This document shows, piece by piece, positions 36,393 through 45,612 of a DNA stretch of 64,000 nt (position 1 is its first letter; each line of letters begins with the position of its first letter). Source of the stretch: Propionicicella superfundia DSM 22317. GTDB lineage: Bacteria > Actinomycetota > Actinomycetes > Propionibacteriales > Propionibacteriaceae. The translations under genes and the position numbers were made by a program. The stretch covers positions 62,001 through 126,000 of the forward strand of contig NZ_AUIA01000011.1 of the NCBI RefSeq assembly GCF_000423465.1. Direction: 5' to 3'. The notes beneath the pieces are model-generated. The model ran no database searches and was not told the DNA's origin. It worked only from the letters and a program-made list of their open reading frames with translations.

Positions 36393-37969
36393 AGCGGGAT
36401 GTTCCCGTGCTTCTTGGGCGGAAGCTGCTGCCGTTTCGTGCGGAGCAGGCGCAGCACCTTGACCACGCTGCTGCGCGTCTGGTGGGGCACGATGACCTGA
36501 TCCACGTACCCTCGCTCCGCGGCGAGCCAGGGGTTGGCGAGCTCGTCGTCGTACTTCTGGGTGAGCTCCGCGCGCATCGCCGCCGGGTCGTCGGCCGCGG
36601 CCAGCTCCTTGCGGTACAGGATGTTGACGGCCCCGTCGGCGCCCATCACCGCGATCTGCGCGGTGGGCCAGGCGAGGTTCACGTCGGCGCCCAGGTGCTT
36701 GGACCCCATGACGTCGTAGGCGCCGCCGTACGCCTTACGGGTGATGATCGTCACGAGCGGGACGGTCGCCTCGGCGTAGGCGTAGATGAGCTTCGCCCCC
36801 CGCCGGATGATGCCGCTGTACTCCTGGTCGGTGCCGGGCAGGAAGCCCGGCACGTCGACGAAGGTCAGCACCGGGATGTTGAAACAGTCGCACGTGCGCA
36901 CGAACCGCGCCGCCTTCTCGGAGGCGTCGATGTCCAGGCAGCCCGCGAACACCATCGGCTGGTTGGCGACGACGCCCACCGACCGTCCCTCGATCCGGCC
37001 GAAGCCGCAGATGATGTTGCCCGCGAACAGCGGCTGGACCTCCAAGAACTCGTCGTCGTCGAGGACGCGGCGGATCACCTCGCGCATGTCGTACGGCTGG
37101 TTCGGCGAGTCCGGGACGAGCGTGTCGAGCACGAGGTCGTGCTCGGTGATCGTCAGATCGGCCTCGGTCTCCTCGAAGACCGGCGGATCCTCCAGGTTGT
37201 TCTGCGGCAGGAAGGTGATGAGCTCGCGAACGTACTCGATGGCGTCCTGCTCGTCGGCGGCGAGATAGTGCGCGTTCCCCGACTTCGTGTTGTGGGTGCG
37301 TCCGCCGCCGAGGTCCTCCATGGTCACCTCTTCGCCGGTGACGGCCTTGATCACCGCCGGGCCGGTGATGAACATCTGCGAGGTCTGGTCGACCATCACG
37401 ACGAAGTCGGTCAGCGCCGGCGAATACACGTGACCGCCGGCGGCGGCGCCCATGATGACCGAGATCTGAGGGACGACGCCCGAGGCCAGGGTGTTGCGCC
37501 GGAAGATCTCGCCGTACAGCCCGAGCGAGACCACACCCTCCTGGATGCGTGCGCCGCCGCCCTCGATCAGGCCGATCAGCGGGCACCCCGTCTTGATCGC
37601 GAAGTCGATGATCTTCACGATCTTCTCGCCGTAGACCTGGCCGAGAGAACCGCCGAACAGGGTCACATCCTGGCTGAACACGCACACCGGACGTCCGTGG
37701 ATCGAGCCGAGGCCGGTGATCACGCCGTCGGTGTAGGGGCGCCTGGACTCCAGCCCGAAGGCGGTGGAGCGGTGGCGGGCGAACTGGTCGAACTCGGCGA
37801 AGCTGTCCTCGTCCAGAAGGCGCTCGATGCGCTCACGAGCGGTGAACTTGCCCTGCGCGTGCTGCCGTTCCACGGCGTCGCGGCTGGCGGGATGCAGAGC
37901 CTCAGCGCCCTTCGCGGCCAGATCGGCCAGCTTTCCCCGCGTGGTGTGGATGTCGATGCCCGGTTCCAT
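36389..37969 (-). CDS. pccB: acyl-CoA (propionyl-CoA) carboxylase beta chain
   Basis: Carboxyltransferase of 526 aa with crotonase-fold halves; motifs include [35 protein letters not shown] (N-terminal oxyanion glycines), [15 protein letters not shown] and [19 protein letters not shown] (C-terminal site). It transfers carboxyl from carboxybiotin to propionyl-CoA or acetyl-CoA. The ATG at 37969 lies six bases after TACTGT (37976-37981, minus strand), indicating a leaderless message; the frame extends upstream to 38077 without support. Divergent from birA, whose product biotinylates its partner. The acyl chain preference cannot be read safely by eye. Confidence 0.94.
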   Translation of the reverse strand: MEPGIDIHTTRGKLADLAAKGAEALHPASRDAVERQHAQGKFTARERIERLLDEDSFAEFDQFARHRSTAFGLESRRPYTDGVITGLGSIHGRPVCVFSQDVTLFGGSLGQVYGEKIVKIIDFAIKTGCPLIGLIEGGGARIQEGVVSLGLYGEIFRRNTLASGVVPQISVIMGAAAGGHVYSPALTDFVVMVDQTSQMFITGPAVIKAVTGEEVTMEDLGGGRTHNTKSGNAHYLAADEQDAIEYVRELITFLPQNNLEDPPVFEETEADLTITEHDLVLDTLVPDSPNQPYDMREVIRRVLDDDEFLEVQPLFAGNIICGFGRIEGRSVGVVANQPMVFAGCLDIDASEKAARFVRTCDCFNIPVLTFVDVPGFLPGTDQEYSGIIRRGAKLIYAYAEATVPLVTIITRKAYGGAYDVMGSKHLGADVNLAWPTAQIAVMGADGAVNILYRKELAAADDPAAMRAELTQKYDDELANPWLAAERGYVDQVIVPHQTRSSVVKVLRLLRTKRQQLPPKKHGNIPL

Positions 37970-38034
37970 GGGAGGACAGTACCCGCAGGGGCGGTCGCGA
38001 CGCCGCACCGGCGCTGCCCGATCTAAGCTGAACC
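37970..38034. promoter_or_regulatory. divergent leaderless promoters of pccB and birA
   Basis: Only 65 bp separate the two start codons. TACTGT (37976-37981, minus) serves pccB and TAAGCT (38024-38029, plus) serves birA, each five or six bases from its start codon. Joint control of the carboxylase and its biotin ligase is likely. Confidence 0.6.
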
Positions 38035-38811
38035 GTGCCCGAAAGCCCTCCGCTGGACGTCCGTCAGGTCCGTACACGTGTCGCCGACACCCGATGGGGC
38101 CCGGTCGAATGGGTCGCCGGGACGGGCTCCACCAACGCCGACATCGCCGCTGCCGCCCGGGCCGGGGCGCGTCCGGGACGGGTCCGCATCGCCGAGCACC
38201 AGGAGAGCGGTCGCGGCCGGCTGGGCCGGCACTGGTCCTCGCCCGCCGGGGCCTGCCTGGCGATGTCGATGCTGACCCGGCCGGTCGTCCCGACCCCGGC
38301 CTGGACCTGGATGCCGCTGCTGGCCGGAATGGCGGTCGCCGACGCGCTGCGCACGCTCCAGGTGGACGACGTGGCGGTGAAGTGGCCGAACGACGTCCTG
38401 GTGGGAGGCGGCAAGATCTGCGGCATCCTGGCCGACCTGGTCGCGGCCCCCGAGGGGCCGGCCGTCGTCCTCGGGATCGGGGTCAACATGACGCTGTCCG
38501 CCGACGAGCTGCCGGTCCCGACGGCGACCTCCCTGCTGCTGCAGGGGGCCGACGTCTCCAAGACCGACCTGGCCGTCGCCGTGCTGCGAGAGCTCGACGA
38601 GCAGCTCACCCGGCTCGACCGCGGCGCCGACCTCGCGGCGGCGTTCACCGCGACGTGCGCGACGATCGGCCGAGACGTCCGGGTCGAGGTGCTCGAGTCG
38701 GAACCGGTGCTGGGCACCGCGTGCGGCGTGGACGCACAGGGCCGGCTGGGCGTCCGCACGGCCGAGGGCGTGACGTGGTTCGCCGCAGGCGACGTCTTCC
38801 ACCTGCGGTGA
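38035..38811 (+). CDS. birA: biotin-[acetyl-CoA-carboxylase] ligase
   Basis: Biotin protein ligase of 258 aa without an N-terminal DNA-binding domain, so it is a pure enzyme rather than a BirA repressor. Catalytic motifs are [10 protein letters not shown], the biotin-binding loop [12 protein letters not shown], and [17 protein letters not shown] with the catalytic Lys. It attaches biotin to the BCCP domain encoded at 32322-34097. The GTG start is five bases after TAAGCT. Its divergent neighbour encodes the carboxylase beta chain. Confidence 0.94.
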   Translation: MPESPPLDVRQVRTRVADTRWGPVEWVAGTGSTNADIAAAARAGARPGRVRIAEHQESGRGRLGRHWSSPAGACLAMSMLTRPVVPTPAWTWMPLLAGMAVADALRTLQVDDVAVKWPNDVLVGGGKICGILADLVAAPEGPAVVLGIGVNMTLSADELPVPTATSLLLQGADVSKTDLAVAVLRELDEQLTRLDRGADLAAAFTATCATIGRDVRVEVLESEPVLGTACGVDAQGRLGVRTAEGVTWFAAGDVFHLR

Positions 38812-38826
38812 GGCCGGGGCCGAGCG

Positions 38827-39540
38827 TCAGATCAGTTCGATCCTGAGCGGCTCGACGAGCACCCCCGACGCGGTCGGTTCGGCCGTGGGCTCCATGCGGG
38901 ACACCCGGGCGCGTGGTCGCTCGGCGATGGCCTTGTGGAACGTCGTCCCGGTGAAGTGGACGCCGGCACCGTCATCTGCCGCGTACCCGCCGGGGAGGTC
39001 GCCGGAGGCGACCGCGTCCGTGTAGGTCGGAGCTCGGTCCACCTCGCCGTCGAAGTGGCAGCAGAAGCTCCCCTCGAGCAGTCCGAGGCCGCCCGTGTAC
39101 GGTCGCAGGTCGCCGAACGTGTCGGTGATGCAGCCGCGGAACCACGCGTTGGCGCCGGCCGAGAAGCCGCCGAGGACGACATCGGACTCGGCCGCCATCG
39201 TGCGGATGCGGTCGCTGACGCCGTGCGCGTCCCACAGCGCCAGCAGGTTGACGGTGTGCCCGCCGCCGACGACGACGACGTCGGCGGCCTCCAGCCGGGC
39301 CACCGAACGAGCGGCGTCCTCCCACAGGGTGAGCACCATCGTCCGAACGCCCAGTTGTCCGTACGCGTTCAGGAAGCTGTTGATGTAGCGCGGGTCGTCC
39401 GCAGAGGCGGTGGGCACGAAGCAGACCAGGGGACTCGCGACGGGGCTGATCTCGAGCAGATACCGGTCGATAGCCGTCGGGCGGTTGTACTCGTCCATCG
39501 AGAAACCGCCACCGCCCATAGCCACGATCTGAGAAGTCAT
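38827..39540 (-). CDS. peptidase E (S51 dipeptidase) family protein
   Basis: Protein of 237 aa of the S51/peptidase E group, a class I glutamine-amidotransferase-like fold. The nucleophile elbow is GGFSAGANAWF with the catalytic Ser, and VVGGGHTVNLL and SFCCHFDGEVDR contribute the His/Asp side. Such enzymes cleave Asp-X dipeptides or process cyanophycin-like peptides. The ATG at 39540 has GAGG close upstream. Convergent with birA with 15 bp between stops. Confidence 0.88.
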   Translation of the reverse strand: MTSQIVAMGGGGFSMDEYNRPTAIDRYLLEISPVASPLVCFVPTASADDPRYINSFLNAYGQLGVRTMVLTLWEDAARSVARLEAADVVVVGGGHTVNLLALWDAHGVSDRIRTMAAESDVVLGGFSAGANAWFRGCITDTFGDLRPYTGGLGLLEGSFCCHFDGEVDRAPTYTDAVASGDLPGGYAADDGAGVHFTGTTFHKAIAERPRARVSRMEPTAEPTASGVLVEPLRIELI

Positions 39541-39595
39541 GACCTCATGATTCCATGCCGAAGCCCACCGTGCGCGCGTCCGTTAGGCTCCCCGT

Positions 39596-40744
39596 GTGAA
39601 CTCGGCACCTCGCGTCGGAATCATCGGTGGCGGCCAGTTGGCCCGGATGATGTACGAGGCGGCGATCCCCCTCGGCATCCACGTCCGGCTCCTCGCGGAG
39701 GGCCCCGACGTGTCGGCCGCGCAGGTCGTCGCCGACACGACCGTCGGCGACTACACCGATCCGCGGACCGTCGCCGCGTTCGCCGCCGGGTGCGACGTCG
39801 TGACGTTCGACCACGAGCACGTGCCCCCCGGAATCCTGCGTGAGCTGGAGGACTCGGGGGTCATCGTCCGGCCCGGCAGCGCCGCACTCGCGCACGCGCA
39901 GGACAAGGCCCTGATGCGGGAGCGGCTGTCGGGGCTCGGCGTCGATTGCCCCGAGTTCGAGATCGTGCCGGACGCCGCAGCGCTGGCCGCCTTCGGGGAG
40001 CGGATCGGCTGGCCGGTCATCGCGAAGACGTCCCGCGGCGGCTACGACGGCAAGGGCGTGTGGAGACTGGACGGACCGCGGGACGCCGCGACGCCGTTCA
40101 CCGGTCTGCGGGAGGGCATCCGCATCGTCGCCGAGGAGTACGTGGACTTCGCCCGCGAACTGAGCGCGCTCGTCGTCCGCAGCCCGTCGGGGCAGGCCGT
40201 GGCGTATCCGGTGTCGGAGTCCGTGCAGCGCGACGGCGTGTGCGTCGAGACGACCACCCCCGCCCCCGGCCTGGCCGAGGACGTCGCGCTGCACGCGCAG
40301 GAACTGGCCTTGCGTGTCGCGGCCGAACTCGGCGTCGTCGGCGTCCTCGCCGTCGAGCTCATGGAGCGGCGTTCGGGCGAGCTCGTCGTCAACGAGCTGG
40401 CCATGCGCCCCCACAACACCGGTCACTGGACGATCGACGGCGCCCGAACCTCGCAGTTCGAGAACCATCTGCGCGCCGTCTGCGACCTTCCTCTCGGCTC
40501 CCCGCGGACGCGAGACGCCTGGACCACTATGGTGAATGTCCTCGGAGGATCGCGTTCGGATCTCGTCGCGGGACTGATGCACTGTTTCGCCCACGACAAC
40601 CAGCTACGCGTCCACGTGTACGGAAAGCCGGTCACCCCCGGCCGGAAGGTCGGTCATGTCACGGCGTCCGGCGCCGCCCTGGAGACGGTCCAGGCGCGGG
40701 CCAGGCATGCGGCGGGCCATCTGATGGGAGAAACCGATGGGTGA
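39596..40744 (+). CDS. purK: 5-(carboxyamino)imidazole ribonucleotide synthase
   Basis: ATP-grasp enzyme of 382 aa that carboxylates aminoimidazole ribonucleotide with bicarbonate and ATP in purine synthesis. The N-terminus [12 protein letters not shown] is the PurK hallmark, with [10 protein letters not shown] as the ATP-grasp glycine loop and [14 protein letters not shown] as the metal site. The GTG start lies six bases after TAGGCT (39584-39589), a leaderless start. It overlaps purE by eight bases. Confidence 0.96.
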   Translation: MNSAPRVGIIGGGQLARMMYEAAIPLGIHVRLLAEGPDVSAAQVVADTTVGDYTDPRTVAAFAAGCDVVTFDHEHVPPGILRELEDSGVIVRPGSAALAHAQDKALMRERLSGLGVDCPEFEIVPDAAALAAFGERIGWPVIAKTSRGGYDGKGVWRLDGPRDAATPFTGLREGIRIVAEEYVDFARELSALVVRSPSGQAVAYPVSESVQRDGVCVETTTPAPGLAEDVALHAQELALRVAAELGVVGVLAVELMERRSGELVVNELAMRPHNTGHWTIDGARTSQFENHLRAVCDLPLGSPRTRDAWTTMVNVLGGSRSDLVAGLMHCFAHDNQLRVHVYGKPVTPGRKVGHVTASGAALETVQARARHAAGHLMGETDG

Positions 40745-41231
40745 CACACCGCTCGTCTCGATCGTCATGGGGTCGGACTCCGACTGGCCGGTGATGGAGC
40801 AGGCGGCGCTCGCGCTGGCGGAGTTCGACGTCCCGTACGAGGCCGACGTCGTGTCGGCGCACCGCATGCCGGAGGACATGGTCGCGTTCGGGCGCGCCGC
40901 GCACACGCGCGGCGTGCGGGTCATCATCGCCGGGGCCGGAGGAGCGGCGCACCTGCCGGGAATGCTGGCGTCGCTCACGCCGCTGCCGGTGATCGGCGTG
41001 CCGGTGCCGCTGAAGTACCTCGACGGCATGGACTCGCTGCTGTCGATCGTGCAGATGCCCGCAGGCGTCCCCGTGGCGACCGTCGGCATCGGCAACGCAC
41101 GCAACGCGGGCCTGCTGGCCGTGCGCATGCTGGGGATCGCGGACGGGTCGTTGCGCGACGGCCTCGTCGGATTCGCGTCCCGGCTGCGGGACGCGGCACA
41201 GGCGAAGGGTGAGATCGTCCGTGGCCGCTAG
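40737..41231 (+). CDS. purE: 5-(carboxyamino)imidazole ribonucleotide mutase
   Basis: Class I PurE of 164 aa; [12 protein letters not shown] is the substrate phosphate loop, [10 protein letters not shown] carries the catalytic His, and [17 protein letters not shown] and GNARNAG complete the active site. It follows purK in the pathway. The ATG has GGGAG seven bases upstream and lies within the end of purK; its own end overlaps the next gene. Confidence 0.97.
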   Translation: MGDTPLVSIVMGSDSDWPVMEQAALALAEFDVPYEADVVSAHRMPEDMVAFGRAAHTRGVRVIIAGAGGAAHLPGMLASLTPLPVIGVPVPLKYLDGMDSLLSIVQMPAGVPVATVGIGNARNAGLLAVRMLGIADGSLRDGLVGFASRLRDAAQAKGEIVRGR

Positions 41232-41997
41232 CCGACCTCGTGCCCGCAGGCCGGGCGTCGCGGACGGCATCGGCGTGCTGCGGCAGGGGTTCGACTTCGT
41301 CCTGCGTCGCCCGCGCCTGCTCGCCCTGGGGGCGCTGCCCCCGTTCGTCACCTCGATCCTGACCGTGGTCGTCCTGGTGCTCGTCGGCCTGTACGCCGAC
41401 GATGCGGCGAACTGGGCGACGCCGTTTGCGAACGGCTGGGAACCCGCGTGGCGCGACCCGTTCCGGATGGTGTTCGCCGTGGTCCTGTTCGCCGCGACGA
41501 TCCTCGTCCTCGTCATGGTGTTCACGTCGCTCACGCTCGCGATCGGCGCCCCCGTGTACGACTGGATCTCCGAGGCCGTCGAGTCCGCCGCGGGCGGGGT
41601 CCCCGACCGTGTCGACCACCCCGCCCGGGTGTGGGTGCCGCGGATGGTCGGCCAGACGCTGCTCACGATCCTGCAGGCCGGCGTCGCGGGCCTGGCTCTC
41701 TTCCTGATCGGTCTCATCCCCGGGGTCGGCGGCCTCGTGTCGGCGATTCTGGGGGCGCTGGTGGGCGGCTTCCTCATCACCCGCGAACTGGTCGGCGGCG
41801 CGGCGGAGCGGCGGGGGATCGTCCGGCTCTCGGACCGCCGCCGACTGCTCGGCCGCGAACCGCTGTTCACCCTCGGATTCGGCATCCCGGTCTACGTGCT
41901 CCTGTCGATCCCGTTCGTCGCCGTGGCGGTGTTCCCGGCCGCGGCCGCGGGCGCCACCATCTTGACCAGGCGCATCCTGGCGCAGCAGATCCCGTGA
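41221..41997 (+). CDS. EI24/CysZ-like membrane protein
   Basis: Membrane protein of 258 aa of the EI24 family (related to CysZ sulfate transporters), with hydrophobic segments at about residues 36-60, 82-108, 142-180 and 215-245. It starts inside the end of purE (GTG at 41221, or 41209 four codons earlier). The arginine-rich N-terminus is cytoplasmic. In actinobacteria this gene often follows purE; its substrate is not known. Confidence 0.78.
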   Translation: MAASRPRARRPGVADGIGVLRQGFDFVLRRPRLLALGALPPFVTSILTVVVLVLVGLYADDAANWATPFANGWEPAWRDPFRMVFAVVLFAATILVLVMVFTSLTLAIGAPVYDWISEAVESAAGGVPDRVDHPARVWVPRMVGQTLLTILQAGVAGLALFLIGLIPGVGGLVSAILGALVGGFLITRELVGGAAERRGIVRLSDRRRLLGREPLFTLGFGIPVYVLLSIPFVAVAVFPAAAAGATILTRRILAQQIP

Positions 41998-42088
41998 CCC
42001 GTACGCCCGGCCTGCCGTGGCGTGTCCCCCGGGCGGGGGCTTTGCGCGGCAGTTACGGTTGAGCGAGGCGACGAGGGAGGACGCAAAC

Positions 42089-43546
42089 GTGGAGCAACCC
42101 GCCGAGCGGACGACGCAGGAACGTAGTTCAAGCGTCAAGGTGCGGCGCGGCCTGACCCTGCTGTTCATGAACGTGGTCGTTCCCGGGTCGGCCCAACTGG
42201 CCGCCGGAAACAAGCATCTCGGCCGGATCGCCCTGCGCGTCTGGGGAGCCGTGATCGCGATCGTCCTGATCGTGGGCATCCTGGCGCTGGTCCGGCGCGA
42301 CTGGATCCTGTCGGTGTTCGCCAACGGCATCGCCTTGACCATCCTGGCCGTCCTGGGCATCGCCCTCGCGCTCGGCTGGGTCGTGCTGCTGATCGACGCC
42401 TGGCGCCTCGGTCGGCCGCGCGAGATGACCCGCCGGGCGGGGATCGGGATGACGGTCCTCACCGCCGTGCTGTGCATCGGCCTGGTGGCGATCTCGGCCG
42501 GCGCGGCGAACTATCTGCGTACCGCCGGTTCGTTCATCGACACCGTGTTCGGCGGCGGCGGCGACACGCAGGCGAAGCAGGGGCGGTACAACATCCTGCT
42601 CATCGGCGGCGATGCGGGCGCCGACCGGGTGGGGTTGCGGGCCGATTCGATCACGGTCGCCAGCGTCGATGCCGCGACCGGACGCACCGTTCTGTTCGGG
42701 TTGCCCCGGAACCTGGAGCACGTCCCGTTCCCGACGTCCTCGCCGCTGCACGAGCTGTACCCCGACGGCTATTACTGCGCGGATCACGAATGCCTGCTCA
42801 ACGCGATCTACATGCTCGGCGAGGAGAACAAGAAGCTCTACCCGGGTGTGAAGTACCCGGGCGTGAAGGCCACCACCGAAGCCGTGGAGGAGACACTCGA
42901 CCTCAAGATCAACTATTTCGCGATGATCGACATGCAGGGGTTCATCCAGTTGATCGACGCGGTCGGCGGGATCACCATCTCGACCGACCTGAAGGTGCCG
43001 ATCGGCGGCGGGACGTCGCGTATCTCCGGATATATCGGCCCGGGGAAGAATCTGCGCCTCGACGGGTATCACGCCCTGTGGTTCGCGCGTTCGCGGGAGG
43101 GTTCCAGTGACTACGAGCGCATGGCGCGGCAGAAGTGCGTCATGAACGCGATGCTCCATCAACTCGACCCGATGACCGTGTTCACGAAGTTCTCGCAGAT
43201 CGCCGAGGCCGGCAAGAGCGTCATCGCCACCGACGTGCCGTCGACCGAGATCGGTACGCTGCTCGACCTGGCCGACAAGGGGCGCAAGCTGCCGATCAAG
43301 ACGGTGAGCTTCACCCCGCCGCTCATCGCGACGGGCAATCCCGATTTCGACCTCATCTCGGAGACGGTCTCGAAGGCGATCGCGCAGTCGGAGTCGCTGG
43401 ACGCGCAGGCCACGGCGCCGGCGCAGACGAAGAGCTCGCAGAGCGGCTCGTCGTCGGCGAAGGCCACGACGAAGGCCACGAGCACGGCGACCGCGACCTC
43501 GACGGGGAACACCGACGACCTCAACGCGATCTGTCAGGTGGCCTGA
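42089..43546 (+). CDS. LytR-CpsA-Psr (LCP) family cell-envelope ligase
   Basis: Membrane-anchored protein of 485 aa. Three hydrophobic segments at about residues 20-35, 45-70 and 75-105 plus another near 120-140 precede an exported LCP domain with NILLIGGDAGADR, LRADSITVASVD, GLPRNLEHVP and ARSREGSSDYERMARQ. The conserved Asp and Arg residues bind the polyprenyl pyrophosphate of a glycopolymer being attached to peptidoglycan. The C-terminal 60 residues are a Ser/Thr/Ala-rich tail. The GTG follows GGGAGGA; TACGGT (about 42053) may be the -10 box. It overlaps the glycosyltransferase. Confidence 0.92.
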   Translation: MEQPAERTTQERSSSVKVRRGLTLLFMNVVVPGSAQLAAGNKHLGRIALRVWGAVIAIVLIVGILALVRRDWILSVFANGIALTILAVLGIALALGWVVLLIDAWRLGRPREMTRRAGIGMTVLTAVLCIGLVAISAGAANYLRTAGSFIDTVFGGGGDTQAKQGRYNILLIGGDAGADRVGLRADSITVASVDAATGRTVLFGLPRNLEHVPFPTSSPLHELYPDGYYCADHECLLNAIYMLGEENKKLYPGVKYPGVKATTEAVEETLDLKINYFAMIDMQGFIQLIDAVGGITISTDLKVPIGGGTSRISGYIGPGKNLRLDGYHALWFARSREGSSDYERMARQKCVMNAMLHQLDPMTVFTKFSQIAEAGKSVIATDVPSTEIGTLLDLADKGRKLPIKTVSFTPPLIATGNPDFDLISETVSKAIAQSESLDAQATAPAQTKSSQSGSSSAKATTKATSTATATSTGNTDDLNAICQVA

Positions 43547-44565
43547 TGCCGGACTGGCCCCCGATCAGCGTGATCATGCCTGTCCGCAACGAGGAACGGC
43601 ATCTGGCGGCATCTGTCGGCGGCATCGTCGGCCAGGACTACCCCGGCACCTACGAGATCGTGATGGCGGTGGGGCCGAGCGACGACCGCACCGAGGACGC
43701 CGCGGCGGCGCTCGCCGCCGAGCACTCGCAGGTGCGTGTCGTCCCGAACCCGACAGGTCGAACGCCGGCCGGCCTCAACCTGGCGATCGCAGCGAGCCGC
43801 TACGACATTCTCGTCCGGGTCGACGGGCACGGCGAGTTGGCGCCCGGGTACCTGCGCACCGCCGTCCGCACGCTGCAGGAGACGGGTGCGGCGAACGTGG
43901 GCGGGGTGATGGACGCCCGTGGCGAGACACCCCTGGAGGAGGCCGTCGCCGTCGCGTACAACTCCCGGCTCGGCCTCGGCGGGTCGAGTTTCCACCTCCG
44001 CAAGAGTCCTCCGGGACCGGCGCAGACCGTGTTCCTCGGGGTGTTCGACAAGGCACGGCTGCTCGCGGTCGGCGGGTTCGACGAGACGATGTACCGCGCG
44101 CAGGACTGGGAGTTGAACCACCGCCTGATCCAGGCCGGCGAGACGGTCTGGTTCACGCCCGAACTGACCGTCACCTACCGGCCGCGGTCGACGCTACGCG
44201 CCCTGGCCCGTCAGATGTACAACACGGGCAAGTGGCGCCGGGAGGTGATTGCGCGGTATCCCGAGACGGCCAGCCTGCGGTATCTGGCGCCGCCGCTCGC
44301 GGTGGCCGGCGTTCTCGCCGGGACGTCCGCCGGTCTGGCCGGTCTGTTCGCGCAGGGCCCGTGGCGGCTGCTGTCGCTCGGCTGGCTCGCTCCGCTGGGG
44401 TACGTGGGGGCGCTGGCCGCCGGGATCGCGGCGCTGCACCAGCCGATGTCGGGTGGCGCACGGGTGCGGCTGCCTCTCGTGCTCGCGGTGATCCACGGGG
44501 CGTGGGGCTGGGGTTTCCTTCGTGGCCTGTCGCGCGCCGAGAACCCGCGGCTGTCGGGGGACTGA
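43546..44565 (+). CDS. family 2 glycosyltransferase
   Basis: Inverting glycosyltransferase of 339 aa. SVIMPVRNEERHLAASV starts the GT-A fold, VRVDGHGELAPGYLR holds the metal-binding acidic position (Asp-Gly-His rather than DxD), and QDWELNHRLIQAGE is the catalytic ED region. Two or three C-terminal membrane helices (about residues 245-330) keep it at the membrane. The ATG overlaps the LCP stop (TGATG), so the sugar polymer made here may be the one the LCP protein attaches. Sugar specificity unknown. Confidence 0.9.
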   Translation: MPDWPPISVIMPVRNEERHLAASVGGIVGQDYPGTYEIVMAVGPSDDRTEDAAAALAAEHSQVRVVPNPTGRTPAGLNLAIAASRYDILVRVDGHGELAPGYLRTAVRTLQETGAANVGGVMDARGETPLEEAVAVAYNSRLGLGGSSFHLRKSPPGPAQTVFLGVFDKARLLAVGGFDETMYRAQDWELNHRLIQAGETVWFTPELTVTYRPRSTLRALARQMYNTGKWRREVIARYPETASLRYLAPPLAVAGVLAGTSAGLAGLFAQGPWRLLSLGWLAPLGYVGALAAGIAALHQPMSGGARVRLPLVLAVIHGAWGWGFLRGLSRAENPRLSGD

Positions 44566-44868
44566 GTCCTAGGGCTGCCGGCTCGTCGCGGTGGCGTCGA
44601 GGGGCGTGCCTTCGCGGCGTTTCGATGAAGGGCTGCCCAGGGTCTGTGAGACGTCCTCGGGCAGCGCGGTCACCCGCCTCGATCAGGCTTGCCCGCCGTT
44701 CCTCGTGGGGGTGCAACAGCGGCGACGAATCGCGTGGACCAGGAGTGACCCTGTCGCCTGTTAGCTTGCAGGCATTCAGCCCTGCCCCCTGTGTGAAAAC
44801 GGTTGCCCGCCACGGGGGTCCAGTGCGCTGGAGGCCGTGCGTTCGCGGCGTTTCGACGAAGGGGTGTT
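44566..44868. other. 303-bp gap with a decayed leader copy and the island promoter
   Basis: No intact gene. TTCGCGGCGTTTCGA at 44611-44625 repeats the sequence found just before the start codons of the secreted proteins at 44869 (44842-44856) and 47244 (47216-47230), so an older cassette leader seems to survive here without its gene. TAGCTT (44762-44767) is the probable -10 box of the next gene; the same promoter region is duplicated at about 47104-47140. Confidence 0.6.
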
Positions 44869-44970
44869 GTGTCTATCTCTACGACAAAGGTGCTGTTGCG
44901 ACCGGGAGTCCTTCTGGTCCTCGGCGTTCTGTTCGCCGTGTTCGTGCCGGCGAGTCCTGCCCATGCCGAA
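44730..44970 (+). repeat. duplicated leader segment, copy 1 (promoter, 5' UTR, signal peptide)
   Basis: About 240 bp, from GCGTGGACCAGGAGTGACC to the end of the signal-peptide codons, recurs at 47101-47345 with roughly 90 percent identity by eye. The homology stops where the mature protein begins. Confidence 0.85.
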
Positions 44971-45612
44971 GATCCTCTGGGTGAACTCGTGGCGGCGAAC
45001 CCGGGCGTGGCCCGCTCCGAAATGGCGGCCGCCGTGCGCGCCGAGGCTGCGCGAACCCGGGTCTCCGAGCGCACTGTCATCGCCAACGCCCTTGATGAGG
45101 CGCGCTCCTCGGCCGCGTCGGCGGCTGGGTCGGGTTCCCCGGCGCTCCGGTCATCGGGCGGCGGGGGAACTGTCGCACTCGGGGCCGCGCGTTACCCCGG
45201 CGACATCTTCGTCGCTCCCGCGGACACGGCAGGTATCCAGCACGGCCACGCGGGGATCTACCACGGGAAGGGGACCATCGTGGAGGCCCCCGGTGCGGGG
45301 AAGCGCAGCCGAAGCGCCGCGGCCTCTATCTATCCGGTCCGGAAGGGGGCCGTCAAGCAGTACGTGAAGGTCTCGTACAACGACGGGGCCAAGGCTGGGA
45401 AGTACGCTTACGACCACCTGCGGGGGAAGGAATACAACAACAACTTCGCCTTCAACAAGGATCCGAACGGGGCGAAGATGAACTGCTCCCAACTGGTGTG
45501 GGCCGCCTACAAGAAGGCGTTGAACGTCGATCTCGATGGAAACGGCGGGCCGGGCGTGTATCCGTACGACCTGAAGAACTCCAGCCGCACAGTCACCTAT
45601 CAGGTCATGTGA
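44869..45612 (+). CDS. secreted permuted papain-fold (YiiX/NlpC-like) cysteine hydrolase
   Basis: Exported protein of 247 aa. A Sec signal peptide ends PASPAHA at residue 33. After an Ala-rich helical spacer (to about residue 105), the catalytic domain has His127 in HGHAGIY and Cys206 in MNCSQLVWAAY; His before Cys is the order of the circularly permuted YaeF/YiiX (C92) group within the NlpC/P60 superfamily. Such enzymes cleave amide or peptide bonds, often in the cell wall. The GTG follows GAAGGGG. Its stop overlaps the ATG of the next lipoprotein (TGATG), a tight pairing like effector and partner. The leader is duplicated at 47.1-47.3 kb before a different protein. Confidence 0.8.
   Translation: MSISTTKVLLRPGVLLVLGVLFAVFVPASPAHAEDPLGELVAANPGVARSEMAAAVRAEAARTRVSERTVIANALDEARSSAASAAGSGSPALRSSGGGGTVALGAARYPGDIFVAPADTAGIQHGHAGIYHGKGTIVEAPGAGKRSRSAAASIYPVRKGAVKQYVKVSYNDGAKAGKYAYDHLRGKEYNNNFAFNKDPNGAKMNCSQLVWAAYKKALNVDLDGNGGPGVYPYDLKNSSRTVTYQVM

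Noticed and set aside
44578-44868. A small protein-coding gene in the gap after the glycosyltransferase
   Set aside because: No frame has a start with ribosome-binding site and sensible composition; the sequence is better explained as a decayed cassette leader plus promoter.
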